From Gemmatimonadota bacterium (GTDB taxonomy: Bacteria > Gemmatimonadota > Gemmatimonadetes > Longimicrobiales > RSA9): DNA of 7,542 nucleotides. Positions 1-5,968 of the stretch are shown here, piece after piece (position 1 is the first letter of the stretch; the number at the start of each line of letters is the position of its first letter). The notes under the pieces were generated by a model. That model was not told the DNA's origin, did no database searches, and saw nothing but the letters and a program-made list of their open reading frames with translations. The translations under genes and the position numbers were made by a program. Location: the NCBI GenBank assembly GCA_016207445.1, contig JACQPS010000245.1, positions 1 through 7,542 on the forward strand, read 5' to 3'.

Positions 1-1
1 C

Positions 2-31
2 ATCTTAGGCCGGTGCGCGGAAGGGTGTCAA
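2..31 (-). promoter_or_regulatory. Candidate sigma70-type promoter reading leftward out of the window
   Basis: Read on the minus strand, TTGACA (complement of 26-31) is a perfect -35 box. It is followed after 18 nt by TAAGAT (complement of 2-7), a 4-of-6 match to TATAAT. In such GC-rich DNA a perfect -35 box in a non-coding stretch is unusual. Transcription would start just off the left edge, so it would serve a divergent gene that cannot be seen here. The stretch 1-122 contains no supported coding region. The call rests on motif match and spacing alone. Confidence 0.45.
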
Positions 32-122
32 TGCCGTTTCGAGGCCGGTTCGCTGGAACGTGTTTTGCGCCGCGAGCCACCGGTTCCGCCGCGGGGGCGG
101 GCCTCCCTTCGATCCGATCGCC

Positions 123-1187
123 ATGAAGATCGCGCTGGTCTCCACCCCTTTTGTGGCGGTGCCGCCGCGCGACTACGGCGGCACCGAACTGGTCGTGTAC
201 GAACTGGCCGAGGGACTGGTGAGACGCGGCCACAAGGTCACGGTCTTCGCGACCGGCGACTCCCGCAGCTCGGCGCGCCTCGAGCACCTGTACCCCCGCG
301 CGGTCTGGCCGCCGACCGGGCTGGCGGATACGAATCACGTGACGTGGGCACTCTCGGCCATCGCGCGCGAGGGGGATTACGACGTCGTGCACGTGCACAG
401 CGCCATGGCGCTCGCGACCGCGCGGCTGCTGCCACCCGTACCGGTCGTGTACACGTTACACCATCCGCGGGAGGAGTCGCTGTCCCGCTTCTACGAGTGG
501 TTCCCGGACAGCTGGTATGTCGCCATCAGCGAGCGGCAGCGCGAGCTGGAAATGCCGCTGCCTCGCATCACGACCATCTACCACGGGCTGAATCCCCGCA
601 ACTACCTCGGTCCGACGCGTGCGGGCGACTACGTCTGCTTCGTCGGCCGGCTGTCGGAGATCAAGGGACCGCACATCGCTATCGATGTGGCGGAGCGCGC
701 GGGCGTGGAGATCCGCGTGGGCGGCTCGATCCACGGGGATGACCGCGATCCCGACTGGCCGCGGCGGGAGCTGGAGCCGCGCCTGCGCCTGCCACACGTG
801 CGCTATCTCGGCAGCGTGGGCCTGGCCGAGAAGGTGCCACTGTTGCTCAACGCGCGCGCACTGCTCATGCCGCTGTACTGGGAGGAGCCGTTCGGCCTCA
901 TCATGCTGGAGGCCATGCTGGCCGGCTGCCCGCCGGTGGCCTTTCCGCGAGGCAGTGCGCCGGAGCTGATCGAGCCCGGCCGCACCGGCTTCCTCGTTTC
1001 CGGTGTGGAAGAGATGATCGACGTGGTCCGCAACCGCCTCGACGGCTTCGACCGCGAGCAGTGCCGCGCGCGGGCCGCGCAGCGGTTCCACCGCGAGCGC
1101 ATGGTGGCGGCGTACGAGGCGTACTACCAGCAAGCGATGCAGGAGACCCGAACCCCGTCGCGGCTGCGCACCGTGGCGTCCGCGTGA
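123..1187 (+). CDS. Family 4 glycosyltransferase (GT-B fold)
   Basis: A 354-residue retaining glycosyltransferase that should move a sugar from a nucleotide-sugar donor to an unknown acceptor, probably in the cytoplasm, since no signal peptide or membrane segment is seen. The N-terminal half begins MKIALVSTP and carries the YGGTE loop (residues 18-22) followed by a Rossmann-type ELAEGLVRRGHKVTVFATGD stretch. The C-terminal half has VGRLSEIKG (174-182), whose Arg176 and Lys181 match the donor-phosphate-binding pair, and the GT4 E-x7-E signature WEEPFGLIMLEAM (Glu255 and Glu263). The length fits compact GT4 enzymes. ATG 123 was chosen because the family homology begins exactly there; a GTG at 60 is in frame but adds 21 unconvincing residues. 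No Shine-Dalgarno sequence is visible. The next gene, a debranching-type hydrolase 23 nt downstream, suggests a role in glucan or compatible-glycan metabolism, but donor and product cannot be read from the sequence. Confidence 0.9.
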   Translation: MKIALVSTPFVAVPPRDYGGTELVVYELAEGLVRRGHKVTVFATGDSRSSARLEHLYPRAVWPPTGLADTNHVTWALSAIAREGDYDVVHVHSAMALATARLLPPVPVVYTLHHPREESLSRFYEWFPDSWYVAISERQRELEMPLPRITTIYHGLNPRNYLGPTRAGDYVCFVGRLSEIKGPHIAIDVAERAGVEIRVGGSIHGDDRDPDWPRRELEPRLRLPHVRYLGSVGLAEKVPLLLNARALLMPLYWEEPFGLIMLEAMLAGCPPVAFPRGSAPELIEPGRTGFLVSGVEEMIDVVRNRLDGFDREQCRARAAQRFHRERMVAAYEAYYQQAMQETRTPSRLRTVASA

Positions 1188-1210
1188 GCCGCCCGCACCG
1201 ATCTGCGAGT

Positions 1211-3424
1211 ATGTCTGATTCCGTCGCCGCGCCGGCCGAGCTGGAACTGGTTCCGATCGCCGCCCCTGACCTGCTCGGATACGGCGACATCGCGTGTGAG
1301 ACGCAAACCCTCGTCCGCACGGAGCTCGTGCTCAAGGAGGGGAGCCTCTTCCTCCTGACGGACGCCTCGGGCAACGTGACGCCCGCGGGTGCATGTGAGC
1401 TCGGGCTGTTCCACGAGGATACGCGCGTGCTGAGCTATTACGATCTGGTCACGGCGGGCGGGCGGCCGGACGTGCTCAGCTCGCAGGCCGCGCGCGTGTT
1501 CGTCTCGCAGATCGACCTGACCGTGACGGATCGCGAGTTCGGCGGCGTCTTCACCGAGCCGAAGAATTTCCTGCATATCCGGCGCGAGCAGCTCCTGAGC
1601 GAGGTCATGCACGACCGGCTGGTGCTCACGAACTATCTCGGCCGACCCGTGGACTTCTGGATCGAGCTGCGCTTCGCCGCCGACTACGCGGATATCTTCG
1701 AGGTGCGCGGTGCGAAGCGGGCACGGCGGGGCCAGTACTATCGGCCGCGGGTCGGGACCCGCGAAGTCGTCTGGGCGTACCGCGGGCTGGACGACCGACT
1801 GCGCCAGACCATGCTGCACTTCTCGATCCGACCGACCGAGCTCGAAGAAGGCCGCGCCCGCTGGGCCTTCCACCTGCACCCCAAGGACTCGGTCGAGATG
1901 GAAGTCGTGGTCGCGCCGCTGCTGTCGGCGGAGCGGCCGCAGCCGGCCGACCGCCCGATGCTGGAGCGGTTTCGCCGACTCCGCGCCGACTACGACGGCT
2001 GGCGCAACGAGTGCACGCGCATCCGCGCCGACGACGAGTTCTTCAACGCCGCCGTGCGCCAGGCCATCACGGACGTGCGGGCGCTGCTGGTCGACTATGG
2101 CGGGCGCACGATCGTCACGGCCGGGATCCCGTGGTTCACCACGCCGTTCGGCCGCGATTCCGCTATCACCGGCATCCAGGCGTTGCCGATCAACCCCGCG
2201 ATCGCGCGGCAGACGCTGGATTTCCTGGCGGCGCACCAGGGCCGGGAGACCAGCGACTGGACCGAGGAGGAGCCCGGCAAGATCCTGCACGAGATCCGGC
2301 GGGGCGAGATGGCGGCGTGTCAGGAGGTCCCGCACGTGCCCTACTACGGCAGCGTCGATGCGACGCCGCTCTTCCTGGTCCTGCTCGGGGAGACGCTCCG
2401 CTGGACGGCTGACCTGGCGCTGGTTCGACGGCTGCTCCCGCACGTCGAGCGGGCGCTGCACTGGATCGACCACCACGGCGACCTGGATGGCGACGGTCTG
2501 GTCGAGTACGCCCGGCGCTCCCCTCGCGGGCTGGTGAATCAGGGGTGGAAAGACTCGGGCGACGGCGTGGCGTTCCCCGATGGCACACTGCCGGAGCCAC
2601 CCATCGCGCTCGTCGAGGTGCAGGGGTACGTCTATGCCGCCAAGATGCACATGGCAGAAGCATACGCGGCGCTCGGCGATCTCGAGCAAGCCGGACGGCT
2701 GCGTGCAGAGGCTGCAGCGCTGCGGCAGCGCATCCAGGACGCCTTCTGGCTGGAAGACCGCGGCTACTTCGCCCTGGCGCTGAACGGAGAAAAGCGCGCG
2801 ATCCCGACCATCACCTCGAACCCGGGGCACCTCCTGTGGTCGGGCGTGCCGACGCCGGAGCAGGCGCGGCGCATGGCCGAGGTCCTGCTCGGGCCCGAGC
2901 TGTTTTCGGGGTGGGGCATCCGCACGGTCGCGCGCCACCAGCCGATCTACAATCCCCTCTCGTACCACAACGGCACCATCTGGCCGCACGACAACTCGAT
3001 CATCGCCCTGGGGCTGGCGCGCTACGGGCTCCGGCGCGAAGCCGCGACCGTGCTGGGTGCGCTCTTCGATGCGGCGCTCCATTTCCGCTACTACCGGCTG
3101 CCCGAGCTGTTCTGCGGCATCTGGCGGCAGGAGACGGACACGCCCGTGGGGTACCCCGTCTCCTGCTCGCCCCAGGCCTGGGCCGCCGGCGCATTCTTCC
3201 TCATGCTCGAGGGAATCCTGGGCATCGAGCCGGATGCGCGCGCGCGCATGCTGCGCCTGGTCCAGCCCCACCTGCCGGAGCAGCTCGGATTCCTGCAGCT
3301 CGAGCACATGCGCGTGGGCAACAGCCGCGTAACGCTGCAGTTCCATCGCCACGGCGAGCGCACGATGGCCAACGTGCTGGCGGTCGAGGGCGAGCCGCTG
3401 CACGTGCGCATTGATGTGGCCTAG
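1211..3424 (+). CDS. Amylo-alpha-1,6-glucosidase / glycogen-debranching-type glycoside hydrolase
   Basis: A 737-residue enzyme of the bacterial family usually annotated amylo-alpha-1,6-glucosidase. It is expected to hydrolyse alpha-glucosidic linkages, perhaps branch stubs of glycogen-like glucan, in the cytoplasm (no signal peptide). Residues about 20-240 resemble the beta-rich N-terminal domain of glycogen debranching enzymes. About 260-665 form an (alpha/alpha)6-barrel domain with WFTTPFGRDS (308-317), a DLDGDG acidic loop (424-429), NQGWKDSGDG (443-452), SNPGH (536-540), HNGTIWPHDN (586-595), PELFCG (631-636) and GYPVSCSPQAWAAG (647-660). Asp448 and Glu632 are plausible catalytic acid and base by family analogy; that is inference. 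The C-terminal 70 residues look beta-rich. ATG 1211 is preferred, but an in-frame GTG at 1184 overlaps the upstream stop as GTGA and would add nine residues; neither start has a clear Shine-Dalgarno. The real substrate could instead be another alpha-glucoside made by the upstream glycosyltransferase. Confidence 0.88.
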   Translation: MSDSVAAPAELELVPIAAPDLLGYGDIACETQTLVRTELVLKEGSLFLLTDASGNVTPAGACELGLFHEDTRVLSYYDLVTAGGRPDVLSSQAARVFVSQIDLTVTDREFGGVFTEPKNFLHIRREQLLSEVMHDRLVLTNYLGRPVDFWIELRFAADYADIFEVRGAKRARRGQYYRPRVGTREVVWAYRGLDDRLRQTMLHFSIRPTELEEGRARWAFHLHPKDSVEMEVVVAPLLSAERPQPADRPMLERFRRLRADYDGWRNECTRIRADDEFFNAAVRQAITDVRALLVDYGGRTIVTAGIPWFTTPFGRDSAITGIQALPINPAIARQTLDFLAAHQGRETSDWTEEEPGKILHEIRRGEMAACQEVPHVPYYGSVDATPLFLVLLGETLRWTADLALVRRLLPHVERALHWIDHHGDLDGDGLVEYARRSPRGLVNQGWKDSGDGVAFPDGTLPEPPIALVEVQGYVYAAKMHMAEAYAALGDLEQAGRLRAEAAALRQRIQDAFWLEDRGYFALALNGEKRAIPTITSNPGHLLWSGVPTPEQARRMAEVLLGPELFSGWGIRTVARHQPIYNPLSYHNGTIWPHDNSIIALGLARYGLRREAATVLGALFDAALHFRYYRLPELFCGIWRQETDTPVGYPVSCSPQAWAAGAFFLMLEGILGIEPDARARMLRLVQPHLPEQLGFLQLEHMRVGNSRVTLQFHRHGERTMANVLAVEGEPLHVRIDVA

Positions 3425-3438
3425 CGGCGCCCGCGCCC

Positions 3439-3444
3439 TAAGTT
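3439..3444 (+). promoter_or_regulatory. Candidate -10 box for a leaderless murA transcript
   Basis: TAAGTT fits the TANNNT form of a -10 box and ends 6 nt before the murA ATG at 3451. That is the spacing at which transcription would begin at or very near the start codon. No Shine-Dalgarno sequence is present in the 26-nt gap after the debranching gene, which agrees with leaderless initiation. No good -35 is seen: TTGATG at 3411-3416 is 22 nt away, which is too far. This is weak, since TANNNT is short. Confidence 0.3.
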
Positions 3445-3450
3445 GACGGC

Positions 3451-4737
3451 ATGCCGAAATACCTGGTGGAAGGCGGCCGTCCTCTGCGGGGCACGATTCG
3501 CCCGTCCGGCAACAAGAACGCGGCGCTCCCTCTGCTGGCCGCGACCTTGCTGACGGACGAGCCGGTCGTCCTGGAGAACGTTCCGCGCATCCGAGACGTG
3601 CAGACGCTGCTCGACCTGCTGCTGCGCCTGGGCGCGGAAGCGGAGTGGACGGGCGCGAACACCCTGCGCGTGCACGCGCGCGACGTGGGCGCGACCGAGA
3701 TCGAGCCGGAACTGGCCGCGCGCATTCGCGCCTCGATCCTGCTGGCGGGCCCCATGCTCGCCCGGGTCGGTCGCATGCTGCTGCCGCCGCCCGGCGGCGA
3801 CGTAATCGGCCGCCGGCGCGTGGACACGCACTTCCTGGCGCTGTCCAAGCTCGGCGTCATGGTGGAGAGCGGACGCGGCTATCGGCTGGAGACCGGTGGG
3901 CTGCGCGGCGCCGACGTCTTCCTGGACGAGCCGAGCGTGACGGCGACCGAGAACGCGATCATGGCCGCTGCGCTGGCCCGCGGACACACGCGGCTGCGCA
4001 ACGCAGCGGCCGAGCCGCACGTCCAGGACCTGTGCCTGATGCTGAACTCCCTGGGCGCGCGAATCTCCGGGATCGGCACCCACGTACTGGAGATCGAGGG
4101 GGTGGAGCGGCTGCGGGGGGGCCGGCACCGCATCGAGAGCGACCATATCGAGGTGGGGTCGTTCGTCGGACTGGCCGCGGTGACCTGCGGCGAGATCACG
4201 ATCCAGGACGCGGCCGTGTCCCACCTGGACTCGATCCTCCTGGCCTTCGAGCGGCTGGGCATCCGCTGCGAGATCCGCGGCGCGGATCTGTACGTGCCGG
4301 CGGATCAGGAGCGGGAGGTGCGGCTGGACGTCGGCGGCTACATCCCGAAGATCGACGACGGGCCCTGGCCGGCGTTTCCCGCGGACCTGACCTCGATCGC
4401 GCTGGTCGTGGCCACCCAGTGCCGGGGCACGGTGCTGATCCACGAGAAGATGTTCGAGTCGCGCATGTTCTTCGCCGACAAGATCATCGGCATGGGCGCC
4501 CGCATCGTGCTCTGCGATCCGCACCGGGCGGTCGTGGTGGGGCCCTCGCGGCTGCACGCGAGCGTCGTGGAAAGCCCGGACATCCGCGCGGGCATGGCGC
4601 TCCTGATCGCGGCCCTGAGCGCGCAAGGCGAGAGCCACCTCTACAACGTCGGACAGATCGAGCGCGGGTACGAGCGCATCGATGAGCGCCTGCGCGGGCT
4701 GGGCGCGCGCATCGAGCGCGAGGACTCGCGCGACTGA
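3451..4737 (+). CDS. murA: UDP-N-acetylglucosamine 1-carboxyvinyltransferase (MurA), Asp-type active site
   Basis: A 428-residue cytoplasmic enzyme of the EPSP synthase/MurA fold. It transfers enolpyruvate from phosphoenolpyruvate to UDP-GlcNAc, the first committed step of peptidoglycan synthesis. Family residues visible are Lys22-Asn23 in SGNKNAALP, Arg93 in RIRASI, Arg122 in the mobile loop, Asp312 in FPADLT (E. coli Asp305), Arg379 in DIRAG (E. coli Arg371) and Arg405 in RGYERID (E. coli Arg397). The loop LPPPGGDVIGRRRVD places Asp117 (codon 3799-3801) where E. coli has Cys115, the fosfomycin target. Asp at this place is known from mycobacterial and chlamydial MurA, works catalytically and makes the enzyme fosfomycin-insensitive. 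The stretch ESRMFFADKIIGMGA (336-350) and the CDPHR motif (355-359) differ from E. coli MurA and mark a divergent subgroup, so a second MurA paralogue elsewhere is possible. ATG 3451 matches the usual N-terminus. The gene opens a tight run with the phasin-like gene and pgeF. Confidence 0.93.
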   Translation: MPKYLVEGGRPLRGTIRPSGNKNAALPLLAATLLTDEPVVLENVPRIRDVQTLLDLLLRLGAEAEWTGANTLRVHARDVGATEIEPELAARIRASILLAGPMLARVGRMLLPPPGGDVIGRRRVDTHFLALSKLGVMVESGRGYRLETGGLRGADVFLDEPSVTATENAIMAAALARGHTRLRNAAAEPHVQDLCLMLNSLGARISGIGTHVLEIEGVERLRGGRHRIESDHIEVGSFVGLAAVTCGEITIQDAAVSHLDSILLAFERLGIRCEIRGADLYVPADQEREVRLDVGGYIPKIDDGPWPAFPADLTSIALVVATQCRGTVLIHEKMFESRMFFADKIIGMGARIVLCDPHRAVVVGPSRLHASVVESPDIRAGMALLIAALSAQGESHLYNVGQIERGYERIDERLRGLGARIEREDSRD

Positions 4738-4745
4738 AGGGGGGA
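4737..4745 (+). promoter_or_regulatory. Strong ribosome binding site of the phasin-like gene, overlapping the murA stop
   Basis: A purine run AAGGGGGGA begins at the last base of the murA TGA stop and ends 3 nt before ATG 4749. It is one of only two strong Shine-Dalgarno sequences in the window. Its position suggests that ribosomes finishing murA can reinitiate on the next gene. Confidence 0.6.
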
Positions 4746-4748
4746 CCC

Positions 4749-5114
4749 ATGGCGGAAGAACCGCAGCAGCCGCGTGCACGCGAGGCAGTGAAGGACAGCC
4801 TTCGGGCGGGCATCGGGATCCTGGCCGCGCTGAAGGAAGCGATCGAGGAAACCATCGAAGAGATGCGGCAGCGCGGCGAGCTCTCGCCGGAGCGCGCGAA
4901 GGAGGCGTTCCGGCAGACCATGAAGCGGGCGCAGGAAGCGATGGAGGAGGCGCGGGAGCGCGCGCAGCAGGCCGTGGGCGAGGCGCGCGAGCGGCTCGAC
5001 TTCGTGCCGCGGCGCGACTTCGAGGGTCTCCGTGACGAGATCGGGGAGCTGCGCCGCCGGGTCACGGAGCTGGAGCAGCGCGGCGGGTCGAGCGGGACGC
5101 CGCAGGGCGAGTGA
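4749..5114 (+). CDS. Phasin-like helical coiled-coil protein (PHA synthesis regulator phasin type)
   Basis: A 121-residue, very charged protein that appears almost wholly helical. Residues 11-45 form an amphipathic helix, LSPERAKEAF (45-54) starts a second one, and 55-84 continue as an Ala/Glu/Arg-rich helix. After the break DFVPRRDFEGL (84-94), a heptad-like coiled coil runs to about 110, followed by a short polar Gly/Ser tail. This layout (helix, GELSPE-type turn, long helix, then DFV..DFE.L...I..L..RV..LE) resembles proteins grouped as polyhydroxyalkanoate synthesis regulator phasins. The end also recalls the UbiK/YqiC coiled coil. Low-complexity helices attract false matches, so the name is tentative, and no PHA synthase gene is nearby. 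No signal peptide or membrane segment is seen. It sits 11 nt after murA with a strong ribosome binding site, and its stop overlaps the pgeF start. A scaffold or assembly role linked to the wall enzymes is possible but unproven. Confidence 0.75.
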   Translation: MAEEPQQPRAREAVKDSLRAGIGILAALKEAIEETIEEMRQRGELSPERAKEAFRQTMKRAQEAMEEARERAQQAVGEARERLDFVPRRDFEGLRDEIGELRRRVTELEQRGGSSGTPQGE

Positions 5115-5908
5115 CGCTGCGGGAAATCCGGGAGGAGCCGGTCGCCGGCCCGGTCCCGCTCTACGTTCACCCCGAGTGGGCCGCGCGATTTCCCTGGCTG
5201 GCGCAGGGGACGACGGCCCGGCGGCGTGCGGGGGCGACGTCGGTTTCCCCGGATGCCGACTTCGACCTCCGGCTCTTCGGCGATCTTCCGGTCGGCAGCG
5301 TGCTCGCCCGCTGGCGCGCGCTGCGTGAGCAGACCGGCTGCCCGCGCGCCGTGCACGCGCGGCAGCGGCATGGCGCGGCCGCGCTGGTGCATGAGGCGGG
5401 CCCGCCCGGCCTCTGCATCGCCGAAGGATACGACGCCCACGTGACGCGCGCGCCCGGCGTCCTGCTGACCGTCTCGGTCGCCGACTGCGTTCCGGTTTCG
5501 CTGGTCGATCCCGTGAGCCGGAGCGTCGCGCTCGTACACGCCGGCTGGCGCGGCGCGGCGGCGGGCGCGCTGGAGGCCGGGCTGGCGGCGCTGATCGGCT
5601 GCAGCGGCGCGCCCGTTGAGCGCCTGCACGTCCACCTGGGCCCCGCCATCTGCGGCCGCTGCTACGAGGTCGGACCCGAGGTGCATGCGGCGCTGGGCCT
5701 GCCGGTGCCGAGTGCGCCTGCCCCGGTGGACCTGCGGCTCCTCCTCGCCGGGCGCGCAGCGGCGCAGGGTGTTCCGCTCGACCAGCTCACGGTTTCCGCC
5801 TTCTGCACGCGCTGCGGCGATCCCCCCTTCTTCTCTCATCGCGGCGGAGATACCGGCCGGCAGATGGGCGTGCTCGGCGTGAAGCCGGCGGCCGCGCCGC
5901 GCTTGTAG
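5111..5908 (+). CDS. pgeF: Peptidoglycan editing factor PgeF (YfiH / polyphenol oxidase laccase-domain family)
   Basis: A 265-residue protein of the DUF152/YfiH (multi-copper-polyphenol-oxidoreductase laccase) family. Members bind Zn or Cu through a His-Cys-His site. E. coli YfiH/PgeF acts on peptidoglycan precursors or muropeptides in which L-serine replaced L-alanine; other members are reported as laccases or purine nucleoside enzymes. Visible family motifs are FPWL (27-30), RQRHG with His87 (a variant of QVHG, with Gln85 kept), DAHVT (108-112), ADC with Cys126, VHAGWRGAAAG with His143, GPAICGRCYEVG (177-188) and CTRCGDPPFFSHR (232-244). All three metal ligands are present, so the enzyme should be active. 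The GTG start at 5111 overlaps the upstream TGA as GTGA. It is kept because no ATG, GTG or TTG follows in the next 20 codons before homology begins. The preceding AGGG is only 3 nt away, so translation probably depends on coupling. Co-location with murA favours the peptidoglycan-editing role. Confidence 0.9.
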   Translation: MTLREIREEPVAGPVPLYVHPEWAARFPWLAQGTTARRRAGATSVSPDADFDLRLFGDLPVGSVLARWRALREQTGCPRAVHARQRHGAAALVHEAGPPGLCIAEGYDAHVTRAPGVLLTVSVADCVPVSLVDPVSRSVALVHAGWRGAAAGALEAGLAALIGCSGAPVERLHVHLGPAICGRCYEVGPEVHAALGLPVPSAPAPVDLRLLLAGRAAAQGVPLDQLTVSAFCTRCGDPPFFSHRGGDTGRQMGVLGVKPAAAPRL

Positions 5909-5930
5909 GGCTCAGCGCGGCGCTTATATT
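5894..5930 (+). terminator. Hairpin with T-rich tail at the end of pgeF (possible intrinsic terminator)
   Basis: Bases 5894-5903 (GCGCCGCGCT) and 5914-5923 (AGCGCGGCGC) are perfect reverse complements, giving a 10-bp stem with a 10-nt loop that contains the pgeF stop codon TAG (5906-5908). The stem is followed directly by TTATATT, five T's in seven bases, which could serve as a weak U-tract. The tail is poor compared with a classical terminator, and the same bases look like a -10 box. The structure may therefore be an attenuator or an operator. It is seen by direct inspection; the function is inferred. Confidence 0.5.
5903..5930 (+). promoter_or_regulatory. Candidate promoter of the S41 peptidase gene
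   Basis: TATATT at 5925-5930 matches the -10 consensus in five of six bases and stands out in DNA of this composition. TTGTAG at 5903-5908, 16 nt upstream, keeps only the TTG of a -35 box. Transcription would start near 5937, leaving a leader of about 30 nt that includes a good ribosome binding site. The promoter lies inside the hairpin described for the end of pgeF. Confidence 0.5.
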
Positions 5931-5956
5931 GTCCCATTCCCCGGGCGTCCCCCGGC

Positions 5957-5961
5957 AGGAG
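5957..5961 (+). promoter_or_regulatory. Ribosome binding site of the S41 peptidase gene
   Basis: AGGAG lies 7 nt before ATG 5969, an ideal Shine-Dalgarno distance, and fixes the start just ahead of the signal peptide. A 5-bp inverted repeat, CCGGG 5941-5945 with CCCGG 5951-5955, sits directly upstream and ends 1 nt before the site. It is too short to claim a regulatory role. Confidence 0.7.
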
Positions 5962-5968
5962 CCTGTCT

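Noticed and set aside
60..122. N-terminal extension of the glycosyltransferase from GTG 60
   Set aside because: The 21 extra residues are Arg/Gly/Pro-rich and unlike the family, whose conserved start MKIALVSTP coincides with ATG 123.
3234..3249. 16-nt GC-alternating palindrome ATGCGCGCGCGCGCAT
   Set aside because: It lies inside the debranching gene and encodes ordinary residues (DARARM). Such runs are expected by chance from Arg/Ala codons in this composition.
1124..3403. Very long open frame (759 codons) on the minus strand opposite the debranching gene
   Set aside because: It is a mirror of a strongly GC3-biased gene, which leaves few stop codons antisense. The translation is Arg/Pro/Ala/His-rich without recognisable motifs, while the plus-strand frame has many family motifs.
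3426..3437. Short inverted repeat GGCGC/GCGCC after the debranching gene, considered as a terminator
   Set aside because: The loop would be only 2 nt and no T-run follows, so it is not a credible terminator.
3421..4779. Minus-strand open frame of 452 codons opposite murA
   Set aside because: Same antisense effect of high GC. The plus strand encodes a full-length MurA with its conserved residues.
4484..5839. Minus-strand open frame of 451 codons across murA, the phasin-like gene and pgeF
   Set aside because: It crosses three plus-strand genes, is low in complexity and shows no family motif.
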